64,000 nucleotides of DNA. Source: Mycolicibacterium goodii. GTDB lineage: Bacteria; Actinomycetota; Actinomycetes; Mycobacteriales; Mycobacteriaceae. The position numbers and the translations under genes were made by a program. Within the stretch, counting starts at the first letter, position 1, and the number at the start of each line of letters is the position of its first letter. Below are positions 1 to 13,832 of the stretch, piece by piece. The notes below the pieces were generated by a model. That model was given only the letters and a program-made list of their open reading frames with translations. It was not told the DNA's origin and searched no databases. The DNA lies in the NCBI RefSeq assembly GCF_001187505.1, contig NZ_CP012150.1, positions 3,348,001 through 3,412,000 of the forward strand, in the 5' to 3' direction.

Positions 1-15
1 GGCGCCAAGCTGTGA
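1..15 (+). CDS. atpD: 3' end of ATP synthase beta subunit (partial)
   Basis: The first 15 bases read Gly-Ala-Lys-Leu-stop in frame 1, 63 bases before atpC. In mycobacterial atp operons atpD lies directly upstream of atpC, so this is most likely the last four codons of the F1 beta subunit. The identification rests on position only; four residues are too few to identify by themselves. Confidence 0.6.
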   Translation, partial: GAKL

Positions 16-78
16 TGAGCGCTTGCGCGAAGAACCAACGGGTTGAGCTGGCCTCTTCCCTCGGAAAGGTGGTGTGCC

Positions 79-444
79 ATGGCTGATCTGAACGTCGAGA
101 TCGTCGCCGTCGAGCGTGAGCTCTGGTCTGGACCCGCCACGTTCGTGTTCACCCGCACCACCGCCGGTGAGATCGGCATCCTGCCGCGGCACATCCCGCT
201 GGTGGCGCAGCTGGTCGACGACGCGATGGTTCGGGTCGAGCGCGAGGGAGAGGACGATCTGCGGATCGCGGTCGACGGCGGGTTCCTGTCGGTGACCGAG
301 GAGACCGTCCGGATCCTCGTGGAGAACGCACAGTTCGAGTCCGAGGTCGACGCGGACGCGGCCAAGCAGGATGCAGCTTCCGACGACGAGCGGACCGCGG
401 CATGGGGCCGGGCGCGCCTGCGCGCCCTCGGCCAGATCGACTGA
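79..444 (+). CDS. atpC: ATP synthase epsilon subunit
   Basis: A 121-residue F1 epsilon subunit, part of the central rotor stalk that couples F1 rotation to the membrane c-ring and modulates ATP hydrolysis. The N-terminal beta-sandwich is recognisable ([17 protein letters not shown], then [16 protein letters not shown]), followed by a short helical C-terminus. The ATG at 79 is chosen over an earlier in-frame start at 43 because a GGAAAGGTGG ribosome site lies just before it and the resulting length is that expected for mycobacteria. It is the last gene of the atp operon, followed after 7 bases by a DUF2550 gene. Confidence 0.96.
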   Translation: MADLNVEIVAVERELWSGPATFVFTRTTAGEIGILPRHIPLVAQLVDDAMVRVEREGEDDLRIAVDGGFLSVTEETVRILVENAQFESEVDADAAKQDAASDDERTAAWGRARLRALGQID

Positions 445-451
445 TTCATCG

Positions 452-898
452 ATGAGCGCGTCCATGATCGGCATGGTCGCGCTCGTCGGTGTGCTCTTGT
501 TACTGGTCATCGCACTGTGTTACCGGCTGTGGAAGTTGCGCCAGGTCGGCGGGACAGCGGCGATCCTGCGGGACTATCCCGCGGTCGGCGGCCACGGCTG
601 GCGGCACGGTGTGATGCGTTATCGCGGAGGGGAGGCCGGTTTCTACCGGCTTTCCAGCATCCGCTGGTGGCCTGATCGCCGACTCAGCAGGCGGGGCCTC
701 GAAGTCGTCGCGCGTCGTTCACCACGCGGCGACGAGTACGACATCATGACCGACCAGATCGTGATTCTGGAGTTGCGCGACACCAGCCCCGACCGCAAGC
801 AGGGCTACGAGATCGCGCTCGACCGAGGTGCGCTGACCGCGTTCACCTCCTGGCTGGAGTCCCGGCCGTCACCGCGCGCGCGGCGCCGGACCTACTGA
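452..898 (+). CDS. DUF2550 family membrane protein
   Basis: A 148-residue protein with one N-terminal transmembrane helix (about residues 5-22, rich in Val and Leu), then a basic cytoplasmic domain with several tryptophans (RWWPDRRLSRRG). It matches the DUF2550 family that sits directly after atpC in mycobacteria (the Rv1312 type). Function is unknown. The position suggests co-transcription with the ATP synthase genes. The start at 452 is used because the longer reading frame overlaps atpC and adds low-complexity residues before the membrane helix. Confidence 0.88.
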   Translation: MSASMIGMVALVGVLLLLVIALCYRLWKLRQVGGTAAILRDYPAVGGHGWRHGVMRYRGGEAGFYRLSSIRWWPDRRLSRRGLEVVARRSPRGDEYDIMTDQIVILELRDTSPDRKQGYEIALDRGALTAFTSWLESRPSPRARRRTY

Positions 899-1464
899 CC
901 GCCGCCCGGCTGCCACAGCACATCACCATCGGGGTTGCCGACCCGCGACAGGATGAACAGCAGGTCGGACAGCCGGTTGAGGTACTTCGCGGGCAACACA
1001 CTCACCGATTCACCGAATTCGTCCACCGCAACCCACGCGGACCGTTCGGCGCGCCGGGCCACGGTCCTGGCCACATGCAGCAGCGCCGAGAGCGGGGTGC
1101 CGCCGGGCAGGATGAACGAGTTGAGTGCGGGCAGGTCCTCGTTGAACTGGTCGCACCATTTCTCCAGGCGAGCGATGTAGTCCGCGGTGATGCGCAGCGG
1201 CGGATGCTCGGGGTTCTCGACGACCGGGGTGGACAGATCCGCGCCCGCGTCGAACAGGTCGTTCTGAATCTGCTGCAATACCACCCGTATTTGCTGACTC
1301 GGATTGCCGAGAGCCAGCGCGACACCGATCGCGGCGTTGGTCTCGTCACAGTCGGCGTATGCCGTCAACCTGGCGTCGTTCTTGGGTACCCGGCTGAAGT
1401 CACTCAGCCCGGTCGTCCCATCGTCGCCGGTGCGGGTGTAGATGCGGGTGAGATGAACGGCCAT
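892..1464 (-). CDS. pduO: PduO-type ATP:cob(I)alamin adenosyltransferase
   Basis: A 190-residue enzyme that transfers adenosyl from ATP to cob(I)alamin to make coenzyme B12. The N-terminal TRIYTRTGDDGTTGL motif is the ATP-binding signature of the PduO/MMAB family. The C-terminal RRAERSAW and LNRLSDLLFILSR helices complete the family pattern. ATG at 1464 is preferred to the upstream in-frame start at 1506, which adds a basic leader not seen in the family. It converges on the DUF2550 gene with a 7-base overlap. Its product is needed by adenosylcobalamin mutases such as the one encoded at 55-57 kb. Confidence 0.93.
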   Translation of the reverse strand: MAVHLTRIYTRTGDDGTTGLSDFSRVPKNDARLTAYADCDETNAAIGVALALGNPSQQIRVVLQQIQNDLFDAGADLSTPVVENPEHPPLRITADYIARLEKWCDQFNEDLPALNSFILPGGTPLSALLHVARTVARRAERSAWVAVDEFGESVSVLPAKYLNRLSDLLFILSRVGNPDGDVLWQPGGGQ

Positions 1465-1562
1465 GACACGCACGGTACCGCCCCGTGTGGGCGGGCGAAC
1501 GGCCATGCCGTGTTATCGCGAGGTTTCTCGATCCGATCTGCTGCCTGTCTAGACTTACCTGC

Positions 1563-2819
1563 GTGAGCGAGCGTTTCGTGGTGACCGGTGGCAACCGGTT
1601 ATCAGGCGAAGTTGCTGTGGGGGGCGCCAAGAACAGCGTCTTGAAACTCATGGCGGCCGCGCTGTTGGCAGAAGGCACGAGCACGATCACCAATTGCCCC
1701 GACATCCTCGACGTCCCGCTGATGGCCGAGGTGCTGCGGGGTCTCGGCGCAACCGTCGAACTCGACGGTGCGACGGTGCGGATCACCTCGCCCGACGAAC
1801 CCAAGTACGACGCGGACTTTGCGGCGGTGCGGCAGTTCCGGGCCTCGGTGTGCGTGCTCGGCCCGCTCGTGGGGCGGTGCAAGAAAGCCAGGGTCGCGCT
1901 GCCCGGCGGTGACGCGATCGGGTCGCGTCCGCTGGACATGCACCAGGCCGGTCTGCGGCAACTCGGCGCGACCTGCAACATCGAGCACGGCTGCGTGGTG
2001 GCCGAGGCCGATCATCTGCACGGCGCGGAGATCCAGTTGGAATTCCCGTCGGTGGGCGCGACCGAGAACATCCTGATGGCCGCCGTCGTGGCCGAAGGGG
2101 TGACGACGATCCACAACGCCGCGCGTGAGCCCGACGTCGTCGACCTGTGCGCGATGCTCAACGAGATGGGCGCGCAGATCACCGGCGCGGGGACCTCGAC
2201 GTTGACGATCACCGGGGTGGACCGGCTGTACCCGACCGAGCACCGGGTGATCGGTGACCGCATCGTGGCCGCGACGTGGGGGATCGCCGCGGCGATGACG
2301 CGCGGGGACATCACCGTCACCGGCGTCGACCCGCAGCACCTGCAGTTGGTGCTGCACAAGCTGCACGACGCGGGCGCGACCGTCACCCAGAACGACAACG
2401 GCTTTCGCGTCGTGCAGTACGAGCGCCCCAAGGCGGTGAACGTCGCGACCCTGCCGTTTCCCGGGTTTCCCACGGATCTGCAGCCGATGGCCATCGGCCT
2501 CGCGGCGATCGCTGACGGGACGTCGATGATCACCGAGAACGTGTTCGAGGCGCGGTTCCGGTTCGTCGAGGAGATGATCCGGCTCGGCGCCGATGCCCGC
2601 ACGGACGGGCATCACGCGGTGGTGCGGGGAATCCCGCAGTTGTCGAGTGCGCCGGTGTGGTCGTCGGACATCAGGGCCGGCGCGGGCCTGGTCCTTGCCG
2701 GCCTGGTCGCCGACGGCGAGACCGAGGTCCACGACGTGTTCCACATCGATCGTGGCTATCCGCTGTTCGTGGAGAATCTGGTCAGCCTCGGAGCCGAGAT
2801 CGAAAGAGTAAGCTCGTAG
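1563..2819 (+). CDS. murA: UDP-N-acetylglucosamine 1-carboxyvinyltransferase
   Basis: A 418-residue EPSP-synthase-fold enzyme that adds enolpyruvate to UDP-GlcNAc, the first committed step of peptidoglycan synthesis. The N-terminal [17 protein letters not shown] motif binds substrate. The catalytic loop reads GGDAIGSRP, with Asp117 where most bacteria have the fosfomycin-reactive cysteine. This is the known mycobacterial variant and predicts intrinsic fosfomycin resistance. GTG at 1563 gives the family length; the upstream in-frame ATG at 1485 would add unrelated residues. The rRNA operon follows directly. Confidence 0.97.
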   Translation: MSERFVVTGGNRLSGEVAVGGAKNSVLKLMAAALLAEGTSTITNCPDILDVPLMAEVLRGLGATVELDGATVRITSPDEPKYDADFAAVRQFRASVCVLGPLVGRCKKARVALPGGDAIGSRPLDMHQAGLRQLGATCNIEHGCVVAEADHLHGAEIQLEFPSVGATENILMAAVVAEGVTTIHNAAREPDVVDLCAMLNEMGAQITGAGTSTLTITGVDRLYPTEHRVIGDRIVAATWGIAAAMTRGDITVTGVDPQHLQLVLHKLHDAGATVTQNDNGFRVVQYERPKAVNVATLPFPGFPTDLQPMAIGLAAIADGTSMITENVFEARFRFVEEMIRLGADARTDGHHAVVRGIPQLSSAPVWSSDIRAGAGLVLAGLVADGETEVHDVFHIDRGYPLFVENLVSLGAEIERVSS

Positions 2820-3177
2820 GGGAGCAGGACCCGTGACGGACCGGCTTGGTCCCATCTGTCACAAACCGGCTCTGAGCAGGCGATTTGCGTTCGGAACGAA
2901 CCTCGTACTATCTTTATGAAGTCGCCGCGGAGCGGAGAAAGCAAGCCGGTCCAGAGCGACTTGACAAGCCAGACAGAGCAAGATTAAGCTGGCAGGGTTG
3001 CCCCAAATCGGGGCGGCTAACAATCTGGTCTGTTGTTTGAGAACTCAATAGTGTGTTTGGTGGTTTTTGTTTGTTGTTTTTTGTCCGCCTCTTTTTCCCG
3101 TTTAGGGGTGGATGTTTGTGATGCCAGTTTTTGGTGTCGTTTTGTTAGGTCAGATTTTTCTGAATTGCCTTTTTAGG
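2820..3177 (+). promoter_or_regulatory. rRNA operon promoter region and leader
   Basis: This 358-base gap between murA and 16S holds no gene. A clear promoter is TTGACA at 2961-2966 with TAAGCT at 2985-2990 (18-base spacer). A second possible promoter upstream is TTGCGT at 2885-2890 with TATCTT at 2909-2914. Multiple promoters are known for rrn operons downstream of murA in fast growers. At about 3030-3060 lies the GTTTGAGAACTC segment of the antitermination (box A-like) region, continuing into AATAGTGTGTTTGG. It is nearly complementary to spacer sequence at about 4847-4870, forming the 16S processing stem. Confidence 0.85.
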
Positions 3178-8180
<5,003 letters not shown>

Positions 8181-8334
8181 ACACCCAACAAAAAACCATT
8201 GTTTGTAAGACGAAAAAACATTGCGCACCGCGCTCGCAACCACGAATTCCACGGATGATCAAACCGATCACCCCACCACCAAAACAACCCCACAAATGTG
8301 CTCTATGTGGGAAACCCGCATAAGAGAATAGAGT

Positions 8335-8449
8335 TACGGCGGTCCATAGCGGCAGGGAAACGCCCGGTCCCATCCCGAACCCGGAAGCTAAGCCTGCCAG
8401 CGCCGATGATACTACCCTCCCGGGTGGAAAAGTAGGACACCGCCGAACA
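8335..8449 (+). rRNA. rrf: 5S ribosomal RNA
   Basis: About 115 nt beginning TTACGGCGGTCCATAGCGGC and closing with the complementary CACCGCCGAAC. The conserved CCCGAACCCGGAAGCTAAG loop is present. It follows the 23S after a 154-base spacer, which contains no gene but does carry the 3' half of the 23S processing stem. Confidence 0.96.
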
Positions 8450-8457
8450 CAAATTAG

Positions 8458-8498
8458 GAATCACCCCCCACGTTTTCGTGGGGGGTGATTCTCTTTTG
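8458..8498 (+). terminator. rRNA operon intrinsic terminator
   Basis: A perfect 15-bp stem, 8458-8472 against 8477-8491 (GAATCACCCCCCACG with its complement), closed by a TTTT loop and followed by TCTTTTGTA. It lies 9 bases after 5S. It protects the convergent ogt gene from rRNA transcription and is one of the strongest stem-loops in the window. Confidence 0.93.
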
Positions 8499-8518
8499 TA
8501 TATCCATTTCTCGAATTT

Positions 8519-9016
8519 CTAGAAAAGCGCCGGCGCCAACCGGCTCTTCTCCAATTCCAGCAGGAGCCTTTTACGCTCCAGACCTCCGCCGTACCCGGTG
8601 AGACTTCCGTTCGCGCCGATCACCCGATGACACGGCACGATGATCCCGATCGGATTGTGGCCGTTGGCCAGGCCGACGGCCCGAAATGCACCGGGAGAGC
8701 CGATCTTTCGCGCGATCTCACCGTACGAACAGGTCTGCCCGTATGGGATCTCCAACAGCGCGGCCCACACGCTGCGCTGGAAATTGGTGCCGACGAGATC
8801 AAGAGGGAGGTCGAACTCGGTGCGTTCGCCGGCGAAGTATTCGGCAAGCTGTTCGACGGCGTCCGGAAAGGCGTCGTCGTCGACCTCCCATCCTTCGCGG
8901 CTGGGCTCGTAGGTCTGATCGACCATCCGCAGATGCATCAGCCGACCGTCGCGGCCGGCCAGGGTCAACGGGCCCACCGGGCTGTCGACGGTGCGGCACA
9001 GGAATGTATGCGTCAC
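8519..9016 (-). CDS. ogt: Methylated-DNA--protein-cysteine methyltransferase
   Basis: A 165-residue suicide repair protein that removes O6-methylguanine by transferring the methyl group to its own cysteine. The active site is the PCHRV motif with Cys129. The upstream YGEIARKIGSPGAFRAVG segment is the helix-turn-helix with the arginine finger used for base flipping. The start is GTG at 9016. It lies 25 bases downstream of alkA on the same strand, forming a small alkylation-repair operon. Confidence 0.96.
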   Translation of the reverse strand: MTHTFLCRTVDSPVGPLTLAGRDGRLMHLRMVDQTYEPSREGWEVDDDAFPDAVEQLAEYFAGERTEFDLPLDLVGTNFQRSVWAALLEIPYGQTCSYGEIARKIGSPGAFRAVGLANGHNPIGIIVPCHRVIGANGSLTGYGGGLERKRLLLELEKSRLAPALF

Positions 9017-9041
9017 GGTTCACTCCCATCCAGGTGAGGCG

Positions 9042-10523
9042 TCATGTGGCAAGCGGCCACTGATTGACGTCGTGTTCGAGTGTGGTCCACAGATGCTGTG
9101 TGGCGTACGCACGCCACGGCCGCCAGCGGTCGCTGTAGGCCGTCAGTGCCGCGGTCTCGGCGGGCAGACCCAACTGGGCGGCGGCGAGGCGGACACCCAG
9201 ATCGCTCGCGGGGAACGCGTCGGGATCACCCAGACCTCGCAGCGCGATCACTTCGGCGGTCCACGGGCCGACGCCGGGCAGCGCCAGCAGTTGCTCGCGC
9301 GCGGCCACCCAGTCGCAGCCCGGATCGATCACCAGCGTGCCGTCGGCCAGCGCTCGCACCATGGCCAGCACCGTGCGCTTACGTGATGCGGGCATCGCGA
9401 GATCGGCCGCGTCCAGTTCGACGAGGCGGTCGATGCCGGGGAACACGTGCGTGAGCCCGCCGCCCTCGTCGTGGACCGGGGTGCCGTAGCGGGCGACGAG
9501 CCGGCCGACGTGGGTGCGGGCCGCCTTGATCGAGACCTGCTGACCGATGACGACGCGCAGCGCGAGTTCGGCTTCGTCGACCGTGCGGGGTATGCGCTGA
9601 CCGGGCGCCTTGGCGACCACCGAACCCAGATCGGCGTCGGCCCCGAGCAGGTCGACGACCGCCTCGGGATCGGCGTCGAGGTCGAGCAGCCTGCGGCACC
9701 GCGCGATCGCGGCGGCCAGGTCGCGGAAGTCGTCGAGGACGAGTTCGCAGCGCACATGGTCCGGATACGGTCGCAGACCCACGATGCCATGACCGTGGGG
9801 GAGACGCAGGGTGCGGCGATAGGTGTCGCCGCGGACCTCTTCGATGCCCGGCGCGGCACTCGCCGCGAGATGGCCGAACAACCCCTCGAACGCGAACGGC
9901 GTCCGCACCGGCAGCCGCAACGTCAAGGCACCGGGCGCCGCCGACAGCGGCCCGAACCGGGTCCGAGCCTTGTGGCGCAGTTCGGTCGGGGTGAGGTCGC
10001 AGACCGCTCGCACGGTGTCGTTGAACTGGCGGATCGAGGCGAACCCCGCGGCGAATGCCACGTCGCCGAACGGCAATTCGGTGGTCTCGATGAGGACGCG
10101 GGCGGTCTGGGCCCGTTGGGCGCGCGCCAGCGCCAGGGGACCTGCCCCCAGCTCGGCCTGGGTGATGCGCTGCAACTGTCGGGTGGTGTATCCGAGCCGG
10201 GCGGCCAGGCCGGTGACACCCTCGCGGTCGACCGTGCCATCGGCGATCAACCGCATGCACCTGGCGACGACGTCACCGCGGACATTCCACTCCGGCGACC
10301 CCGGGGAGGCGTCCGGCCGGCACCTCTTGCAGGCCCGGAACCCGGCGGCCTGCGCGGCGGCCGCCGTCGGATAGAACCGCAGGTTGCGCGCGAGCGGCGG
10401 GCGTACCGGGCAGCTGGGCCTGCAGTAGATCCCGGTGGTGAGCACGGCGGTGACGAACCACCCGTCGAACCGGGCGTCCTTGGACTGCACTGCCCGGTAG
10501 CAGCGGTCGAAATCCTCGTGCAT
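9042..10523 (-). CDS. alkA: Ada-AlkA fusion: methyl-responsive regulator and 3-methyladenine DNA glycosylase
   Basis: A 493-residue three-part protein. Residues 1-80 are an Ada zinc domain with cysteines 34, 38, 65 and 68; Cys34 corresponds to the methyl-phosphotriester acceptor of Ada. Residues about 85-190 are an AraC-type DNA-binding domain. The remainder is an AlkA-like glycosylase with an N-terminal sandwich and a helix-hairpin-helix LPGVGPWTAEVIALRG followed by the catalytic Asp of PASDLG. It probably senses alkylation, activates its own operon with ogt, and excises alkylated bases. ATG at 10523 is preferred to 10574, which adds a leader absent from homologues I remember. Confidence 0.94.
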   Translation of the reverse strand: MHEDFDRCYRAVQSKDARFDGWFVTAVLTTGIYCRPSCPVRPPLARNLRFYPTAAAAQAAGFRACKRCRPDASPGSPEWNVRGDVVARCMRLIADGTVDREGVTGLAARLGYTTRQLQRITQAELGAGPLALARAQRAQTARVLIETTELPFGDVAFAAGFASIRQFNDTVRAVCDLTPTELRHKARTRFGPLSAAPGALTLRLPVRTPFAFEGLFGHLAASAAPGIEEVRGDTYRRTLRLPHGHGIVGLRPYPDHVRCELVLDDFRDLAAAIARCRRLLDLDADPEAVVDLLGADADLGSVVAKAPGQRIPRTVDEAELALRVVIGQQVSIKAARTHVGRLVARYGTPVHDEGGGLTHVFPGIDRLVELDAADLAMPASRKRTVLAMVRALADGTLVIDPGCDWVAAREQLLALPGVGPWTAEVIALRGLGDPDAFPASDLGVRLAAAQLGLPAETAALTAYSDRWRPWRAYATQHLWTTLEHDVNQWPLAT

Positions 10524-10600
10524 GACGTCCACGATTACATGCCCGCCGTCGCACCACTGGCGGAAAAGCGACATCGTTGTGTGTGGGGGATGACGGGCGA

Positions 10601-12208
10601 TCAGACGGGGACGGCGACGCGGGTGGGCTCGTCGAGGCCGCGCAGGGTCACCGTCTCACCCAACGACCAACACTGCCTTTCGGTCTCGGAAGCGTTGGCG
10701 AGGGTGTCCGACGAGGCCGCCACGTGACCGGGCACCGACTTGGCGAACTCACACAACCGCGCGGCCTCGTTGACGGGTTCGCCGATGACGGTGTACTCGA
10801 AGCGCTGCTTGGCTCCGACGTTGCCCGCCACGACCTGACCGGCGGCCACGCCGATGCCTGCGTCGAGTTCGGGCACCTCGGTGCGCAGACGCCGGGCGAT
10901 CGCGCGCGCGGCGCCGAGCGCCTCGTCCTCAGCGTTGTCGAGCGCCACCGGGGCGCCGAACACCGCGAGCACCGCGTCGCCCTCGAACTTGTTCACCAGG
11001 CCGCGGTGTGCGTCGACCTCGTCGACGATCACCGCGAAGAACCGGTTGAGCAGTTCGACGACCTCGACGGCGGGACGGCTGGTCACCAGCTGCGTCGAAC
11101 CGATCACGTCGACGAAAACCACGGCGGCGTGGCGTTCCTCGCCGCCGAGGCTGAACTTCTGCTGTTCGGCCAGTGCCGCGACGTCGCGACCGACGTGGCG
11201 GCCGAACAGGTCGCGCACGCGTTCGCGTTCCCGCAGCCCGTGCACCATCGAGTTGAAACCCCGTTGCAGCTGGCCGAGTTCGGTGCCGTCGAACACCACG
11301 AGGTTGGTGTCCAGGTCGCCCTGCTCGACGCGGTTGAGTGCGGCACGCACGACGCGGATGGGAGTTGCGGTGAGCCAGGACAGGATCCACATCAGGATGA
11401 ACCCGAACACCAACGCGAACACCGCGAGTCCCATGACGGCATAGGCGAACTGCGTCGGTGTCAGGTTCTCCAAGGTCACCGCGAACACGGCGGCCAGCAG
11501 GATGCCCAGGATCGGCACACCGGAACCGAGCGCCCACACCACCATGGTGCGTCCCATGATCCCCGGGGCCAGCCGTGCCGGAGGCGGGCCTGCCTCGAGG
11601 GCCTGTGCGGCGACGGGACGCAACGCGAACTCGGTGAACAGATGGCAGCTGACCGATACCACGATGCCAGGAAAGCTGATGCCCAGCAGGACTTTCGGGA
11701 TGTAGTCGGTGTCGACCATGCCGTACAGCGTCGTCAACAGTGCCGCACCGACCGCCCAGAGGACCAGCAGGACACGGGTCAGCCGAACGGGTGCGAAGAA
11801 CGTGTTGCGCTGGTCCTGCGGGGAGGGTGTGCGTTCCTCGATCGCCCACCGCACATTGCCGATGACGCGGCTGGTCGCCCAGAAGACGCCGACGACGAGT
11901 GCGCCGACGACATAGGCAGGCGCGACGATGTAGGTGTAGGGCGCGACGGCTGCGTCGAACACGCTGGGGGACGGGAAGAGCACCGTCAGCACCAGTAGCG
12001 ACACGGCGATACCCAGCAGGTTGGCGACGATGACGAACGTCGTCAGGATCAGCTGGATGCGGACGCGGCGTCTGCGCTGGCTCTCGGCGACCCGGCCGAG
12101 GATCCACGAGCCGTACTCCGGGGTGGTGGCCGGGAGTCTGCTGCTCTGCCGGGTGACGGTTTCCAGCACCCGGCCCAGCTGCCGCGCCAGCGAATTGTCG
12201 GCGTTCAT
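10601..12208 (-). CDS. Membrane class III adenylate cyclase with HAMP domain
   Basis: A 535-residue protein resembling the Rv1318c-Rv1320c family. The N-terminal half has about six hydrophobic helices. A HAMP linker follows (around LNRVEQGDLDTN), then a class III nucleotide cyclase domain. The first metal site is in FVDVIGSTQLV and the second in FEGDAVLAVFG. It is expected to make cAMP from ATP in response to a membrane signal, with the HAMP segment passing the signal to the catalytic dimer. It is a single gene here, whereas Mycobacterium tuberculosis has three tandem paralogues. It lies upstream of alkA on the same strand but 77 bases away. Confidence 0.93.
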   Translation of the reverse strand: MNADNSLARQLGRVLETVTRQSSRLPATTPEYGSWILGRVAESQRRRRVRIQLILTTFVIVANLLGIAVSLLVLTVLFPSPSVFDAAVAPYTYIVAPAYVVGALVVGVFWATSRVIGNVRWAIEERTPSPQDQRNTFFAPVRLTRVLLVLWAVGAALLTTLYGMVDTDYIPKVLLGISFPGIVVSVSCHLFTEFALRPVAAQALEAGPPPARLAPGIMGRTMVVWALGSGVPILGILLAAVFAVTLENLTPTQFAYAVMGLAVFALVFGFILMWILSWLTATPIRVVRAALNRVEQGDLDTNLVVFDGTELGQLQRGFNSMVHGLRERERVRDLFGRHVGRDVAALAEQQKFSLGGEERHAAVVFVDVIGSTQLVTSRPAVEVVELLNRFFAVIVDEVDAHRGLVNKFEGDAVLAVFGAPVALDNAEDEALGAARAIARRLRTEVPELDAGIGVAAGQVVAGNVGAKQRFEYTVIGEPVNEAARLCEFAKSVPGHVAASSDTLANASETERQCWSLGETVTLRGLDEPTRVAVPV

Positions 12209-12254
12209 TGTGGCGTCAGCCTAGTTCGTCGGCGCTGCCTTTAAGGTGGATCGG

Positions 12255-12929
12255 GTGCGCCTCGTGATAGCTCAGTGCACCGTCGACTACGTCGGCAGGT
12301 TGACCGCTCATCTGCCATCGGCTCGCCGGTTGCTGCTGTTCAAGGCCGACGGGTCGGTCAGTGTCCATGCCGACGACCGCGCCTACAAGCCGTTGAACTG
12401 GATGAGCCCGCCGTGCTGGGTCACCGAGCAGGACACCGAAACCGGTGTGGCGCTGTGGGTGGTGGAGAACAAGGCCGGTGAGCAGCTCCGCATCACGGTC
12501 GAGGACATCGAGCACGACACCAGCCACGAGCTCGGCGTCGACCCCGGCCTGGTGAAGGACGGTGTCGAGGCCCACCTGCAGGTGTTGCTGGCCGAGCACG
12601 TCGAGCTGCTCGGCGCGGGCTACACGCTCGTGCGGCGCGAGTACCCGACCCCGATCGGGCCGGTCGATCTGTTGTGCCGCGACGAGTTGGGCCGCTCGGT
12701 CGCCGTGGAGATCAAGCGCCGCGGTGAGATCGACGGTGTCGAGCAGCTGACCCGGTACCTGGAACTGCTCAACCGGGATTCGTTGCTGGCGCCGGTGGCC
12801 GGTGTCTTCGCGGCGCAGCAGATCAAACCGCAGGCCCGCACGCTGGCCACCGACCGCGGGATTCGTTGTGTCACACTCGATTACGACCAGATGCGCGGTA
12901 TGGACAGCGACGAGTACCGGCTCTTCTGA
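12255..12929 (+). CDS. nucS: Mismatch-specific endonuclease NucS (EndoMS)
   Basis: A 224-residue nuclease that cuts both strands at mismatches and supports the non-canonical mismatch repair of mycobacteria, which lack MutS/MutL. The C-terminal RecB-like nuclease core is visible in [10 protein letters not shown] and [20 protein letters not shown], with the D-ExK metal-binding residues. The C-terminal tail ending EYRLF resembles a sliding-clamp contact. Start GTG at 12255 gives the family length. The next gene overlaps its stop codon by one base. Confidence 0.97.
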   Translation: MRLVIAQCTVDYVGRLTAHLPSARRLLLFKADGSVSVHADDRAYKPLNWMSPPCWVTEQDTETGVALWVVENKAGEQLRITVEDIEHDTSHELGVDPGLVKDGVEAHLQVLLAEHVELLGAGYTLVRREYPTPIGPVDLLCRDELGRSVAVEIKRRGEIDGVEQLTRYLELLNRDSLLAPVAGVFAAQQIKPQARTLATDRGIRCVTLDYDQMRGMDSDEYRLF

Positions 12930-13237
12930 TGCCGCGTCGGCGCATACAGAACCGGCGGCAGGCGCCGCCACCGCTGCCGCCGTCGCTGACCTCGCGCCGG
13001 GTGGAGATCGGGCCGGACGGCTACGACTACGAGGTGCGCCCGGTCAGCTCCTCGCGCGCGACGAAGACCTATCGATGTCCCGGATGCGATCACGAGATCC
13101 GTTCGGGCACCGCACATGTCGTGGTGTGGCCGGTCGGAGTCGGTGCCGGCACATCAGGAGTGGAGGACCGCAGGCACTGGCATACGCCGTGCTGGGCCAA
13201 CCGGAACAACCGGGGACCCACCCGCAGGTGGTCCTGA
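12929..13237 (+). CDS. Small zinc-ribbon-like protein of unknown function
   Basis: A 102-residue basic protein translationally coupled to nucS (TGATG overlap). The first 25 residues are Arg- and Pro-rich. A CPGCDHEI knuckle near residue 52 and a later HWHTPCW could together bind one zinc ion. Its homologue occupies the same place after nucS in other mycobacteria as I recall (the Rv1322 position). Coupling to nucS suggests a nucleic-acid-related role, but nothing in the sequence shows an activity. Confidence 0.85.
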   Translation: MPRRRIQNRRQAPPPLPPSLTSRRVEIGPDGYDYEVRPVSSSRATKTYRCPGCDHEIRSGTAHVVVWPVGVGAGTSGVEDRRHWHTPCWANRNNRGPTRRWS

Positions 13238-13240
13238 AGA

Positions 13241-13714
13241 TCAGTGCTCTTCTGGGCTGGGCTCGACCAGCTCGATCAGCACGCCACCGGCGTCCTTGGG
13301 GTGGATGAAGTTGATGCGGGAGTTGGCGGTGCCGCGCTTGGGCGCGTCGTAGAGCAGACGCACGCCGTCGGCCCGCAGACGGTCGGAGAGGGCGTCGATG
13401 TCGCTGGTGCGGTAGGCCAGCTGTTGCAGGCCGGGGCCCCTGGTGCCGATGAACTTCGCGATCGTCGACGTCTCGCTGATCGGGGCGAGCAGCTGGATCT
13501 GCGCGCTGCCCTTGGGCGCACCGCGCACCGACAGCATGGCCTCCCGCACACCCTGCTCTTCGTTGATCTCCTCATGCAGCACGATCATGCCGAGGTGGTC
13601 GTGGTACCACTTGGCCGCTGCGTCCAGGTCCGGCACGGCGATGCCGACGTGGTCGATCGCGGTCACCAGTGCGCTGGCGAGCGCCGGACGGGCGTCAACA
13701 TGCTCGGTGGTCAT
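13241..13714 (-). CDS. mce: Methylmalonyl-CoA epimerase
   Basis: A 157-residue vicinal-oxygen-chelate (glyoxalase-fold) protein that interconverts the two methylmalonyl-CoA stereoisomers. It begins its domain with ALVTAIDHVGIAVPDLDAA and includes the metal-ligand segments LQQLAYRTSDID and INFIHPKDAGGVLIELVEP. ATG at 13714 follows a GGTTACC-rich leader; the longer frame upstream covers promoter sequence. It is divergent from the thiolase gene, and both belong to propionate and branched acyl-CoA metabolism. Confidence 0.93.
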   Translation of the reverse strand: MTTEHVDARPALASALVTAIDHVGIAVPDLDAAAKWYHDHLGMIVLHEEINEEQGVREAMLSVRGAPKGSAQIQLLAPISETSTIAKFIGTRGPGLQQLAYRTSDIDALSDRLRADGVRLLYDAPKRGTANSRINFIHPKDAGGVLIELVEPSPEEH

Positions 13715-13750
13715 AACGTAAAGGTAACCTGGAGGCATACTTTTTATTCC

Positions 13751-13766
13751 TGTGTGATTTCCCACA
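13751..13766. promoter_or_regulatory. Possible CRP-type operator between mce and fadA4
   Basis: TGTGTGATTTCCCACA matches the TGTGA-N6-TCACA half-sites in four of five positions on each side. It sits in the 118-base divergent gap, 37 bases from mce and 67 from fadA4. A cAMP-receptor protein site is plausible because mycobacterial Crp uses this consensus, but the two mismatches keep confidence low. Confidence 0.35.
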
Positions 13767-13832
13767 GCCGCTTCCGTCAGGCGCGTATGCCGGTTAATCA
13801 TCATTAACACACCTATTTGGGAGGTTGAAGGT

